NCBI RefSeq assembly: GCF_030864005.1
Contig: NZ_CP132976.1
Location: 6,014,001 to 6,078,000 of the forward strand
Source: Achromobacter seleniivolatilans
Lineage (GTDB): Bacteria; Pseudomonadota; Gammaproteobacteria; Burkholderiales; Burkholderiaceae_B
DNA length: 64,000 nucleotides
Direction: 5' to 3'
Part shown: piece after piece, positions 1-8,974 of the stretch
Position numbering within the stretch: position 1 is the stretch's first letter
Layout: every line of letters starts with the position of its first letter
Position numbers and translations under genes: made by a program
Notes under the pieces: generated by a model
The model's database searches: none
Told to the model about the DNA's origin: nothing
What the model saw: only the letters and a program-made list of their open reading frames with translations

Positions 1-1
1 A

Positions 2-1093
2 TGGGATCAAAGCCCGGTCTTCAAGCAAGTCTATGAAGAAGAATACGGTCAGCTGGGCGGCGAGCCTTACGGTTGCCTGGTGGCGGACTATTACTTCGAC
101 CACACACCGCACGATGTGGATCTGCTGGCTTCGATCGCCAAGGTGGCCGCGGCTTCGCACGCACCCTTCATCGGTGGCGCGGCGCCTTCGGTACTGCAAA
201 TGGATTCGTGGCAAGAACTCGCCAATCCGCGCGATCTGACCAAGATCTTCACGCAGAACCTTGAATACGCTCCGTGGAATGCGCTGCGCAATTCGGAAGA
301 TGCCCGCTACATCGGTCTGGCGATGCCGCGCTTCTTGTCGCGTCTGCCTTACGGCGCCAAGACCAACCCGGTCGATGAATTCGATTTCGAAGAGTCGACT
401 GACGGTTCCGATCACCGCAAGTACGTGTGGTCCAACGCCGCGTATGCGATGGCAGTCAACATCAACCGCTCCTTCAAGGAATACGGCTGGTGCACGCTGA
501 TCCGCGGTGTGGAAAGCGGCGGTGTGGTTGAAAACCTGCCTTGCCATACGTTCCCGACGGACGACGGCGGCGTGGACATGAAGTGCCCGACCGAGATCGC
601 GATTTCCGATCGCCGCGAGGCCGAGTTGTCGAAGGCTGGGTTCATTCCGCTGATCCACCGCAAGAGCACCAACTACGCGGCCTTCATCGGCGCCCAGTCG
701 CTGCAAAAGCCTGCTGAGTACTACGACGCCGACGCAACGGCCAACGCCAATCTGTCGGCACGTTTGCCCTACCTGTTCGCCTGCTCGCGTTTCGCGCACT
801 ACCTGAAGTGCATCGTGCGCGACAAAATCGGTTCGTTCAAGGAACGCGACGAAATGCAGTCGTGGTTGAACGAATGGGTGATGAATTACGTCGATGCCGA
901 TCCCGCCAACAGCTCGCAAGAAACCAAGGCGCGTCGTCCCTTGGCTGCGGCTGAAGTCGTGGTTGAGGATGTTGAAGGCAACCCCGGTTACTACCAAGCC
1001 AAGTTCTTCCTGCGCCCGCACTTCCAGCTGGAAGGCCTGACGGTGTCGCTGCGCCTGGTCGCCAAGCTGCCGTCCGTCAAGGCGGCGGCTTAA
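2..1093 (+). CDS. tssC: T6SS contractile sheath large subunit TssC (5' end cut by window edge)
   Basis: TssC pairs with TssB to build the contractile sheath that propels the Hcp tube. The reading frame is open from the first bases of the window, beginning with W-D-Q-S-P-V-F-K, so the true start lies upstream. About 363 residues are present; the family is usually near 490-500, so roughly the first quarter is missing. Family-typical stretches are visible: EEEYGQLGGEPYG near the left edge, FIGGAAPSVLQ, LAMPRFLSRLPYGAKT and the C-terminal FFLRPHFQLEGLTVSLRLVA. It is followed by hcp after 118 bp, the usual tssB-tssC-hcp order. tssB would be expected just left of the window. Confidence 0.95.
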   Translation, partial: WDQSPVFKQVYEEEYGQLGGEPYGCLVADYYFDHTPHDVDLLASIAKVAAASHAPFIGGAAPSVLQMDSWQELANPRDLTKIFTQNLEYAPWNALRNSEDARYIGLAMPRFLSRLPYGAKTNPVDEFDFEESTDGSDHRKYVWSNAAYAMAVNINRSFKEYGWCTLIRGVESGGVVENLPCHTFPTDDGGVDMKCPTEIAISDRREAELSKAGFIPLIHRKSTNYAAFIGAQSLQKPAEYYDADATANANLSARLPYLFACSRFAHYLKCIVRDKIGSFKERDEMQSWLNEWVMNYVDADPANSSQETKARRPLAAAEVVVEDVEGNPGYYQAKFFLRPHFQLEGLTVSLRLVAKLPSVKAAA

Positions 1094-1211
1094 GCAGCCG
1101 GTCGTTATAGCAAGTTGAGTGTGGCGGATTTTCCGCCGGAGCAGTTGGCTGGAATGCTCTTGAATCTAATCCGGCCATTTTCGAAACAATACATGGTGTA
1201 AAGGATTTCTA

Positions 1212-1694
1212 ATGGCACACGATATTTTCCTCAAGATCGACGGCATCGAAGGCGAGGCAGAAGACTCGACTCACAAGAATGAAATCGAAGTGCTGAGCTG
1301 GTCGTGGAGCGTGTCGCAACAGTCCAACATGCATATGGGCTCGGGCGGCGGCACCGGCAAGGCTACCGTTGATGATCTGTCGTTTGAACACTTCATCGAT
1401 CGCGCAACCCCCAACCTGGTTCAGTACTGCCTGTTGGGCAAGCACATCAAGCAAGCGCAACTGGTCGTGCGCAAGTCCGGCGGCAGCCCGCTGGAATACC
1501 TGAAGCTGACGATGAACGACGTTCTGGTTACCCGCGTCAGCCCCGAAGGCGTGTCGACCGACGAATCGCGTCCCCGTGAACGCGTCAGCCTGTCGTTCAC
1601 CAGCATGAAGCAGGAATACATCATCCAGAACGCCCAGGGCGGCAGCGGCGGTGCCGTGACGGCCACGTTCGACATCAAGAAAAACGCGGCCTAA
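1212..1694 (+). CDS. hcp: Hcp tube protein (TssD)
   Basis: Hcp forms hexameric rings that stack into the inner tube of the T6SS and also carries or chaperones small effectors. The 160-residue product begins MAHDIFLKIDGIEGEAEDS, contains the conserved SWSWSVSQ and FEHFIDRATPNL stretches, and ends in a beta-strand-rich segment with FTSMKQEYIIQN, as expected for the Hcp family. The ATG follows an AAGGAT ribosome site at 1201-1206. The gene sits between tssC and tssJ. A perfect 17-bp hairpin follows its stop codon and could set hcp mRNA apart from the less abundant downstream message. Confidence 0.96.
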   Translation: MAHDIFLKIDGIEGEAEDSTHKNEIEVLSWSWSVSQQSNMHMGSGGGTGKATVDDLSFEHFIDRATPNLVQYCLLGKHIKQAQLVVRKSGGSPLEYLKLTMNDVLVTRVSPEGVSTDESRPRERVSLSFTSMKQEYIIQNAQGGSGGAVTATFDIKKNAA

Positions 1695-1716
1695 GCCTAG
1701 CGGGTTTCCTGAAATC

Positions 1717-1756
1717 AGGACAGATGGCGCTGCGACAGTGCAGCGCCATCTGTCCT
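1717..1756 (+). terminator. Perfect 17-bp hairpin downstream of hcp
   Basis: The arms 1717-1733 and 1740-1756 are perfect reverse complements around a 6-nt loop (GACAGT). There is no clear T-run after the stem (CTTCGTACTG follows), so it is not a textbook intrinsic terminator. It could act as a partial terminator or as a 3' stabiliser of hcp mRNA, letting hcp be expressed well above tssJ-tssM. The structure is seen; the role is inferred. Confidence 0.6.
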
Positions 1757-1826
1757 CTTCGTACTGTATTGCGCGTTGCGAGACGCTCTGCCTGTCGCAG
1801 AGCAGGTGGCGGCGTGCGTTGATCCT

Positions 1827-2366
1827 ATGAATAAAACCGACATTTACCGTTTTCTGCTAGGCCGTATGCGGTCATCGTGCATGCTGGCATTTTTGCTGTT
1901 TGCGATGATGCTGTCTGCTTGCGCCAGTAAGAAAGAGTCGCCGGAGAAGACGGTGAATCTGGACATCGTGATCGAGGCCGACGCGAGCGTGAACGCTGAC
2001 GCTCAAGGGCGTCCGGCGCCCATTCAAGTCCGAGTCTTTGAATTGAAGTCCAGATCGGTGTTTGAAGACGCTGATTTCTTTTCGCTTCAGGGCAAGCCGC
2101 GCCAAGTGCTGGGCGCTGATCTCGCTGATGCTGATGACTTGTTGCTGCGGCCTTCTGATGTCAAGAACATCAAGCGCCGCGCCGACGACAAGACGGTGGC
2201 GATAGGCGTGATCGCGGGTTATCGCGATCTTGGGCGCAGCGTGTGGCGTGCCACCTATGTGATGCCTGCCAAGCAGGCCCAGGGCTGGTTCAGCTCATCC
2301 AACCAGACTGTGCGCGTACGAATAAAAGTCGGCGCCGACACCGTGTCTGTTACCGAGGCGGATTGA
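1827..2366 (+). CDS. tssJ: T6SS outer-membrane lipoprotein TssJ
   Basis: TssJ is the outer-membrane lipoprotein that anchors the TssJLM membrane complex by binding periplasmic TssM. The product has a hydrophobic signal (MLAFLLFAMM) followed by the lipobox LSAC, so cleavage before that Cys and lipidation are expected. The rest is a small beta-sandwich-like domain of about 145 residues, including IQVRVFELKSRSVFEDADFF, typical of TssJ. The ATG at 1827 gives a long n-region; the in-frame ATG at 1866 (MRSSCML) gives a more usual lipoprotein signal and is equally possible. The stop is 5 nt before tssK. Confidence 0.9.
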   Translation: MNKTDIYRFLLGRMRSSCMLAFLLFAMMLSACASKKESPEKTVNLDIVIEADASVNADAQGRPAPIQVRVFELKSRSVFEDADFFSLQGKPRQVLGADLADADDLLLRPSDVKNIKRRADDKTVAIGVIAGYRDLGRSVWRATYVMPAKQAQGWFSSSNQTVRVRIKVGADTVSVTEAD

Positions 2367-2371
2367 AGAAA

Positions 2372-3721
2372 ATGAGTCTATACAGCAAAGTTGTATGGAG
2401 CGAGGGGCTATTCCTCATTCCGCAGTTGTTCCAGCAGCAAGAACGATATCTAGAATTTTTTGCGCACAAGCGCGCGGCGCCTGCGGGTCCCTTTTTCTGG
2501 GGGTATTCGCGGTACGAGATCGACCACGAGTCGCTATCGTTCGGAAAGGTTGCCTTGCAAAAAGGGTCGGGCGTGTTTCCCGATGGCACGCCCTTTGACA
2601 TTCCTGCGCATAATCTTCCGCCAGCGCCGCTGACGGTGTTGCCGGAACACTTGAACCAGTTGATCTATCTGGCGGTGCCGTTGCGCCTGCCGGACGTGGA
2701 CGAGACCGTGTTCGAGCATGATTCCGGCTCGATGGCGCGCTATGTGGCGTTTGACAAGGAAATGGCCGATAGCAACGCAATCGGCCAAGGCCCCAAGGCG
2801 GTGCAACTCGCGCATTTGCAATTGCGCCTGCTGCCCGAGAAAGAGTTGACGCAGTCGTGGATCGGCGTGGCGCTGGGCCGTGTGAAGTCGATTCTCTCGG
2901 ATGGTTCCGTGACATTGCATGATGGCGACTTCATTCCGCCGGTCAGCGCCTGCGCGGCCAATCCGCTGTTGGTGCAGTGGGGGCAGCAGTTGCAAGGCCT
3001 GGTCAAGCTACGCGCCGATGCGCTGGCCGGCCGTTTGTCTAGCGGACAGGGCAATGTGACGTCAGCTGCGGAAGTGTCGGATTATCTGCTGTTGCAGATT
3101 CTGAATCGATATGACCCGCTGCTTGACCATATCTGTAGGGTCGGTGAAACCCCGCCTGAAACTTTGTACACGACGCTGGCGATGCTGGCGGGCGATCTGG
3201 CCACGTATGTCAGGCCGCAATCGCGGCGTCCGCCGCCCGCGCCTGGCTATGACCACGCGCAGCTGTACCGCAGTATTCAGCCCCTGGTTGCTGAGGTCCA
3301 CAGCCTGTTGAACCAAGTGTTGGTGCGCAGTGCCCAGCCGATCGCGCTGGTGGAACAGGCCCACGGTATTCGGACCGCCACGTTGATGCCGTCCGAGCTG
3401 CAAGGCTACGCCAACCTGGTGTTGGCGGTCAGTGCCCAGATGACACCGGATCAGTTGCTTCAACAGTTCGTGTCGCAGACAAAGATCTCGCATCCGCACC
3501 GCTTGCCTGAGTTGATCCGTTCGCACTTGCCTGGCGTGACGCTTTCCCCGCTGCCCGTGCCGCCGCGTCAGATTCCTTTTGCGGCAGGCAATGTGTATTT
3601 CGAGCTGAACCGAACCGGGCCGCTGTGGGACCAGATTGCGCGTCAGGGCGGACTGGCCCTGCATATCGCTGGGCATTTTCCCGAACTGAAACTTGAACTG
3701 TGGGGAGTTCGAAGCCGATGA
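2372..3721 (+). CDS. tssK: T6SS baseplate subunit TssK
   Basis: TssK links the baseplate to the membrane complex, working with TssF and TssG. The 449-residue product begins MSLYSKVVWSEGLFLIPQLF, which matches the TssK N-terminus, followed by FFWGYSRYEID. Its middle carries the interaction shoulder (LVQWGQQLQGLVKLRADALAG) and its C-terminal head includes FELNRTGPLWDQI. An earlier in-frame start would extend back into tssJ, but the family N-terminus fixes the ATG at 2372. The stop overlaps the tssL start as ATGA, indicating translational coupling. Confidence 0.95.
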   Translation: MSLYSKVVWSEGLFLIPQLFQQQERYLEFFAHKRAAPAGPFFWGYSRYEIDHESLSFGKVALQKGSGVFPDGTPFDIPAHNLPPAPLTVLPEHLNQLIYLAVPLRLPDVDETVFEHDSGSMARYVAFDKEMADSNAIGQGPKAVQLAHLQLRLLPEKELTQSWIGVALGRVKSILSDGSVTLHDGDFIPPVSACAANPLLVQWGQQLQGLVKLRADALAGRLSSGQGNVTSAAEVSDYLLLQILNRYDPLLDHICRVGETPPETLYTTLAMLAGDLATYVRPQSRRPPPAPGYDHAQLYRSIQPLVAEVHSLLNQVLVRSAQPIALVEQAHGIRTATLMPSELQGYANLVLAVSAQMTPDQLLQQFVSQTKISHPHRLPELIRSHLPGVTLSPLPVPPRQIPFAAGNVYFELNRTGPLWDQIARQGGLALHIAGHFPELKLELWGVRSR

Positions 3722-5055
3722 ATGCGCCCGGTTTTGATGCAAGAACGTTCGACCTGTTGACGGCCACGGCCCCCGGCCTGCCTGCACGTTCGCTATCCGA
3801 GCCGCCGAGGGCGGTGGAGATTGCACTGGACGACGAAGGCACGGCTGCGGATCTGGCGATTCGTCTTGAAGAAGTGCGCGTGGCGCACAACCCGCTGCTG
3901 GAGGCCGCTGGGCCTTTGCTGCGTTTGCTGGCGTCGATGCCCGAAAACCTGCCAGATCAAACTGCAATTATGGCTTTGCGCCAATTGCTGATGCGTGAGA
4001 TCGGGCAATTTCAGAATCTCTGCGACAAGGCGGGCGTGGCGTGGAAGCAAGTCGCCGTGGCGCGGTACTGCTTGTGTACCGCGCTGGACGAAGCTGCCAA
4101 CCGCAGTGTCTGGGGCGCGGGCGGCGTGTGGGCGGCGCAAGGTCTGCTGATCGCTTTTGAAGGTGAAGTCGACGGCGGCGAGAAGTTCTTCCTGCTGATT
4201 GGCCGGATGGCCAGTGATCCCGAGGAGTACGCCGGGACGCTCGAAGTGCTTTATCACATTCTGGGTTTGGGCTTTGAAGGCCGCTATAGCGTGGTGGCCG
4301 ATGGCCACCGCCATCTGGAACAGATTCGTCAGCGCCTGTCGGCGCTTGTGGCGCGTGCGCGTGATGCTGCCACGAACGAGCTTTCCGTGAATTGGCGTGG
4401 CGAAGGTCCCGTCGTAAACAACGCTCGGCGCATTGTTCCGGGTTGGTTGAGCGCGGCCATAGCGCTATTGGTGTGCGCAAGTGTATTTGCCTACTTGCTG
4501 GATAACGTGGGTTCGCAACGCGACACGCTGGCGTACCGAATTTTGCAGGTTGGCCTGGAAGCGCAGCCTGAGCCGGCCGCCGCTGCCTTGGTGGCAGGCG
4601 TGGCAGGGCAAGCGCCGCAAGTATCCCGGTTGCGTTTGACCGAACTGCTGAAAGAAGAAATCGCGCGCGGTTTGGTGAAGTTGCGTGAAGAACCCAAGCG
4701 GACCTTGGTGACCTTCCCGGGCGACACGATGTTCGTTTCAGGGCGCGCTGACGTGTACGCCCCGATGGTTGCTGTGTTGGAGCGCGTGGCGGACGAGGTC
4801 AAGCGCGTGGACGGCAAGGTGGAAGTGGTGGGCTACACCGACAACCAACCGATCCGTACCCGGCAGTTTCCGGACAACCAGGCGCTGTCGCAAAAGCGTG
4901 CGGAGTTCGTTCGCGATGTGTTCCTCAAGCGTGGTCTGACGCCTGAGCAGGCCGTCGCCGCGGGCCGTGGTGAATTCAGTCCGCTGGGCGACAACGCTAC
5001 GCCGGAAGGCCGTGCGCAGAACCGCCGCGTTGAACTGTACGTAACGTCGTATTGA
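3718..5055 (+). CDS. tssL: T6SS inner-membrane protein TssL with C-terminal OmpA-like domain
   Basis: TssL (IcmH/DotU family) is an inner-membrane part of the TssJLM complex. The 445-residue product has an N-terminal cytoplasmic DotU domain (about residues 40-230, with CTALDEAANRSVWG), one membrane helix at about 240-262 (GWLSAAIALLVCASVFAYLL) and a periplasmic OmpA-like peptidoglycan-binding domain from about 335 to the end (VVGYTDNQPI, AEFVRDVFLKRG, NRRVELYV). This is therefore the extended TssL that anchors itself to the cell wall, so a separate TagL is not needed. Its ATG overlaps the tssK stop. Confidence 0.95.
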   Translation: MNAPGFDARTFDLLTATAPGLPARSLSEPPRAVEIALDDEGTAADLAIRLEEVRVAHNPLLEAAGPLLRLLASMPENLPDQTAIMALRQLLMREIGQFQNLCDKAGVAWKQVAVARYCLCTALDEAANRSVWGAGGVWAAQGLLIAFEGEVDGGEKFFLLIGRMASDPEEYAGTLEVLYHILGLGFEGRYSVVADGHRHLEQIRQRLSALVARARDAATNELSVNWRGEGPVVNNARRIVPGWLSAAIALLVCASVFAYLLDNVGSQRDTLAYRILQVGLEAQPEPAAAALVAGVAGQAPQVSRLRLTELLKEEIARGLVKLREEPKRTLVTFPGDTMFVSGRADVYAPMVAVLERVADEVKRVDGKVEVVGYTDNQPIRTRQFPDNQALSQKRAEFVRDVFLKRGLTPEQAVAAGRGEFSPLGDNATPEGRAQNRRVELYVTSY

Positions 5056-5092
5056 CGTGTGCGCCGCCTGGCGCGCAATGGATGATCAAACA

Positions 5093-8000
5093 ATGAAACG
5101 ATTGCTGGGCTTTCTATTTTCTTGGCGCTTTATTGCCGTCGTGGTCCTGGTCCTGCTTGCGGCGATGGTCTGGATGGTCGGGCCGATGGTCGACCTGGGC
5201 GGCCTGCGGCCGATGGATGCCGTCCTGGTTCGCGTGGTGGTGATCTGCCTGCTGCTTGCCGCGCTTGGCTTCTGGCTGATGGGCTGGCCGCTGTGGATCG
5301 TGTCGGTTGCCGCTATTTGCGCGCTGGTCTGGTTTGGCGGCCCCATGGCCGCCATCGGCGACCTGCGGCCTTTGGCAGAAGTGGGTGTTCGCGTTGGCGT
5401 GATTTCGGTCATCGTTCTGTTGACGGCCATATATGGCGTCTACCGGCTCTTCCAGCTGTTGCGCACTGACGAGGCCTTGTTGCGCCGCATCCTTACGCCC
5501 AAGAGCGAGACGGTAGACGCGGATGCGTCGTCCGAAGTGCGCGCCGTGGGGCTGGTGGTGTCGAAAGCGGTCGGTCAGCTCAAGCGTCTGCGCGGAGCGC
5601 CGCAAGGCTGGCGCCGCCTGCTGGAGAGCAAGCGGTACTTGTATGACCTTCCCTGGTACATGATCATCGGTACGCCGGGCGCAGGTAAGACCACTGCCAT
5701 TCTGAATTCAGGCCTGGATTTTCCCTTGGCCGAACAGATGGGCGTGGCCAGTCTGCCTGGGGCGGGCGGCACGGCGAACTGCGATTGGTGGTTCACCAAC
5801 GAAGCGGTGATGATCGACACGGCTGGCCGGTATAGCGACCAGAACGAGCAAGGCAATAACGACGCCGCGCAGGTAAATGCGGCCGAATGGCACGGGTTTC
5901 TTGGCGCCTTGCGCAAGCACCGCACGCAAGCGCCGATCAACGGCGTCATTCTGGCCGTGAGCGTGGCGGAATTGCTGGAGCATCCGGGCGATACCGGTGT
6001 GCTCGCCTCGATTCTGCGTGCTCGCTTGGCAGATCTGCGCCATGCCTTGGGCATCCGTTTCCCGGTCTATGTGCTTGTGACCAAGCTGGATCTGCTGCCC
6101 GGCTTTGACGAGTATTTCCAAGCGATGACGGCCGAAGGCCGTTCGCAGGTGTGGGGCTTTACGCTTGACTACGCTCGCAAGGAATCCAATGCGCAGCCGA
6201 TTGACCTGCGTGCTCGCTTCAATGATGAATTCGCTCTGCTGGCGCGGCGCCTGGAAGATGGTCTGAATGCGCGCCTGGTAGAGGAATACGGCTTGGCGCG
6301 CCGTAAGCGCTTGTACCCCTTGCCGCAAGAGTTTCGCAGTTTGGCAGTCCAGCTGACCGATCTGCTGTCGAAGGTATTTCTGGATTCGCGTTATGACGAC
6401 GTGCAGATCCAGCGCATGCTGCGCGGCGTCTATCTGACCAGCGCGCAACAGGCCGAGACGGTGGTGCACGCGGATCAGAACTCGCTGTTCGAACGCCTGC
6501 GCCGCACACTGCGCAGGCTTTATGGCGGGGAAGATGTCGCGATATCGTCGGGCGGACGCGAAGCGGCGCTGTTGGCGCATCGCAGCTATTTCCTGCGCAA
6601 TCTGTTCAAGCAGGTGATGATTCCCGAATCGCACTTGGTGCAGCCCAATCGCAAATGGATTCTGACGCGGGGCGCGGTGCGCTGGGGCGTGCATCTGGCG
6701 TCGGCGGCATTGGTGGTTTGGCTGGTGAGCGGGATGATGACCAGCCGCGCCAACAACGATCACTATCTGGCGGCGGTCGGCGAGAAGACCGCCGGGCTTA
6801 CGCAGCGTGCTCAGCAGGTTTCGGTAGGTGTGTTGGATTCCGATGGGGTGCGTCTGCTGACGGAGTCGGCCACGCTTGCGCAGGTTGACGGGCTGGATCT
6901 GGACGAGCCGCCGATGGACTATCGGTATGGCTTGTACGCAGCGCCGCCCGTGGATTCCGCTGCCCAGGCGACCTATGCGCGGATGTTGCGTAAGCATCTG
7001 CTGCCTGCGGTCGAGCAAACGCTAGAGGGGGTGCTGACCAAGCAGATAGCGAGCAAGGATGCCGAAGGCCTGTACGTCACGCTGGGCTTGTATCTGTCGT
7101 TGTTCGACACCCGGTATTTCGAGCCAGACGTTCTGGTCCCTTGGGTCGAGCAGCAATGGGCGCGCAGCCGTCGTGACAGCGAACGCGAGAAATCGCAATT
7201 GGCTGTGCATCTGCGCTCGTTGTTCGCGACGGCATACGAAGCGGGACCAGAAACCGAGTTGAATGCGGGCTTGGTCGAGCAAGCTCGGGCGTTGCTGCAA
7301 GAACGCCCGGACGCCACGCGCATGTACGACCGTGCGATCCGTTCGATGGAAGCCACCGCGCCGCAGCGGTTTACGCTGCAACAGGCGCTGGGCTCGGGCG
7401 ATGCTGCACTGTTTACCGACCACGCAGCAGGCGTCGATGCAGGCGTGCCGGGAATTTTCACCTACAACGGATACCGCGACGTATTCCGCAAGCGGATTGG
7501 CGGGTTCATCAATTCCGTATGGGCCCGTGAAAACTGGATGTTGGGACGCAAGTCCGAGGACGCAACGGCGCTGGCCAGTGTTCAAGATTCCAGGCGTGAT
7601 TGGGTCGACAAGGAACGGATCGAACGCGAAGTCTATACGCTCTACCTGCGCAACTATGCTGCGAACTGGGAGCGCTACATCAACCAGATCCGGCTTGTGT
7701 CGGCGTCGGAATCGGGTGAAGGGCCTTTGGCGGTGAATGTTGCGACGCTACGCGCGTTGGCGGCAGCGGATTCGCCTTTGGCGCGGCTGGGTTTTGCGCT
7801 GGCGCGGCAGACGACGCTGTCTTACGACCCTGATGCCGACAGCCCGGCAGCTGCCGCAGCGGCAAAGCTGGCGCTGGAATCGGCTCAACGCCGATCGTCG
7901 ACGGTGATGCGTGCAGCCGATGCGCTGGGCAAGATCGAGGTGGATTTTGACCAGGACAAGCTGACCGAAGAACTCGTGGACAAGCGTTTCTCGGCTTTGC

Positions 8001-8974
8001 GTGAGGTGGTCACGGGGTCGCCGACTCCTGGCCGTATTGATCCGGTCAAGCCTGGCGCGCAGATGCAACAGGTGCAGCAAATGGTCAACGACCAGTACAC
8101 GCAGCTGGCCGTGGCGAGCAGTGCGCTGGCTTCGTCCAGCATGCCGCCTGCGCAAGAGTCCAGCCCGATGCTGTTCCTGACGGCCGAGACGCTGCCCGCG
8201 CCATTCAAGCGCATTCTTGCCGGTCTGTCGCAACGCGCCGCCAATCAGCTGGGCCGCGAGACAGGGATTCTGTTGTCTGAACAGGTCAACTCCGCCGTGG
8301 GCGGTATTTGCCGCACGGCGATTTCCGGAAAGTTCCCGTTTGCCGATTCGGATCAGGAAGTGGACCCGGACGACTTCGTGCAGCTGTTTGCTGCAGGCGG
8401 CCTGTTCGATTCAACCTTCGAGCGATCGCTTGCGAGCTACGTCGACACCGGAGCAAGCCCGTGGCGCTACAAGCCGGCGAGCCCGGGCATGCGCCCCATT
8501 CAGGGTCCGGATTTGCAGCCGTTTGAGCGGGCCGCGGAAATACGCAGGGCGTTCTTTGACGGCACCAATGCCAAGGGTTTGAGCTACCGCTTGACGGGCC
8601 GTATTGTTTCCGTCGACCCGTCCATTACCGAGCTGTTGCTGGATGTGGACGGTGACAGCCTGCGCTATATGCACGGTCCGATTTCACCCTTCTCGTTCGC
8701 TTGGCCGGGACCGCGCAGCGGCAGCTATCTTGAGCTTGCTGCCCGGCCCCGAGTGACGGCTGAGTCGTCGTCGATACATCTGTCTGGTCCGTGGGCGCCT
8801 ATGCGCTTATTGCAGCAGGGCCATGTCACGGCCACGGCCTCGTCCGGCAGGGCGCTGGTGGACTTTGATTTCGATGGCCGCCATGCCGTGCTGGAGATTG
8901 GCGGCGGACGTAAAGGGAACTTCCTGACCGGGTCCCTGTTGCGAGGCTTTCGCTGTCCGGGAGGTTCGTCGTGA
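5093..8974 (+). CDS. tssM: T6SS membrane-complex protein TssM (IcmF family)
   Basis: TssM spans the inner membrane and periplasm, binding TssL and TssJ. The 1293-residue product has N-terminal membrane helices (residues about 10-125), a Walker A loop GTPGAGKT at 193-200, a DTAGRY motif at 242-247, a further helix near 528-545 (LASAALVVWLVSG) and a long periplasmic C-terminal part. The intact Walker motif suggests an NTPase-competent TssM. In-frame starts at 5057 (GTG) and 5078 (ATG) exist; 5093 was chosen because MKRLLGFLFS looks like the family N-terminus, but no strong ribosome site settles it. Residues about 26-62 and 79-115 resemble each other, as if a membrane hairpin was duplicated. The stop overlaps tagF. 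Confidence 0.95.
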   Translation: MKRLLGFLFSWRFIAVVVLVLLAAMVWMVGPMVDLGGLRPMDAVLVRVVVICLLLAALGFWLMGWPLWIVSVAAICALVWFGGPMAAIGDLRPLAEVGVRVGVISVIVLLTAIYGVYRLFQLLRTDEALLRRILTPKSETVDADASSEVRAVGLVVSKAVGQLKRLRGAPQGWRRLLESKRYLYDLPWYMIIGTPGAGKTTAILNSGLDFPLAEQMGVASLPGAGGTANCDWWFTNEAVMIDTAGRYSDQNEQGNNDAAQVNAAEWHGFLGALRKHRTQAPINGVILAVSVAELLEHPGDTGVLASILRARLADLRHALGIRFPVYVLVTKLDLLPGFDEYFQAMTAEGRSQVWGFTLDYARKESNAQPIDLRARFNDEFALLARRLEDGLNARLVEEYGLARRKRLYPLPQEFRSLAVQLTDLLSKVFLDSRYDDVQIQRMLRGVYLTSAQQAETVVHADQNSLFERLRRTLRRLYGGEDVAISSGGREAALLAHRSYFLRNLFKQVMIPESHLVQPNRKWILTRGAVRWGVHLASAALVVWLVSGMMTSRANNDHYLAAVGEKTAGLTQRAQQVSVGVLDSDGVRLLTESATLAQVDGLDLDEPPMDYRYGLYAAPPVDSAAQATYARMLRKHLLPAVEQTLEGVLTKQIASKDAEGLYVTLGLYLSLFDTRYFEPDVLVPWVEQQWARSRRDSEREKSQLAVHLRSLFATAYEAGPETELNAGLVEQARALLQERPDATRMYDRAIRSMEATAPQRFTLQQALGSGDAALFTDHAAGVDAGVPGIFTYNGYRDVFRKRIGGFINSVWARENWMLGRKSEDATALASVQDSRRDWVDKERIEREVYTLYLRNYAANWERYINQIRLVSASESGEGPLAVNVATLRALAAADSPLARLGFALARQTTLSYDPDADSPAAAAAAKLALESAQRRSSTVMRAADALGKIEVDFDQDKLTEELVDKRFSALREVVTGSPTPGRIDPVKPGAQMQQVQQMVNDQYTQLAVASSALASSSMPPAQESSPMLFLTAETLPAPFKRILAGLSQRAANQLGRETGILLSEQVNSAVGGICRTAISGKFPFADSDQEVDPDDFVQLFAAGGLFDSTFERSLASYVDTGASPWRYKPASPGMRPIQGPDLQPFERAAEIRRAFFDGTNAKGLSYRLTGRIVSVDPSITELLLDVDGDSLRYMHGPISPFSFAWPGPRSGSYLELAARPRVTAESSSIHLSGPWAPMRLLQQGHVTATASSGRALVDFDFDGRHAVLEIGGGRKGNFLTGSLLRGFRCPGGSS

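Noticed and set aside
1094..1211. A 6-bp stem (1123-1137) between tssC and hcp as a terminator
   Set aside because: The stem is short, with no T-run after it, and the genes are normally co-transcribed.
2415..2995. Minus-strand frames inside tssK
   Set aside because: They lie wholly within a confident gene, with shadow composition and no domains or ribosome sites.
5708..7018. Long minus-strand frame inside tssM
   Set aside because: It is rich in His, Gln and Arg as expected of an antisense shadow of a high-GC gene, and overlaps the Walker-motif region of TssM.
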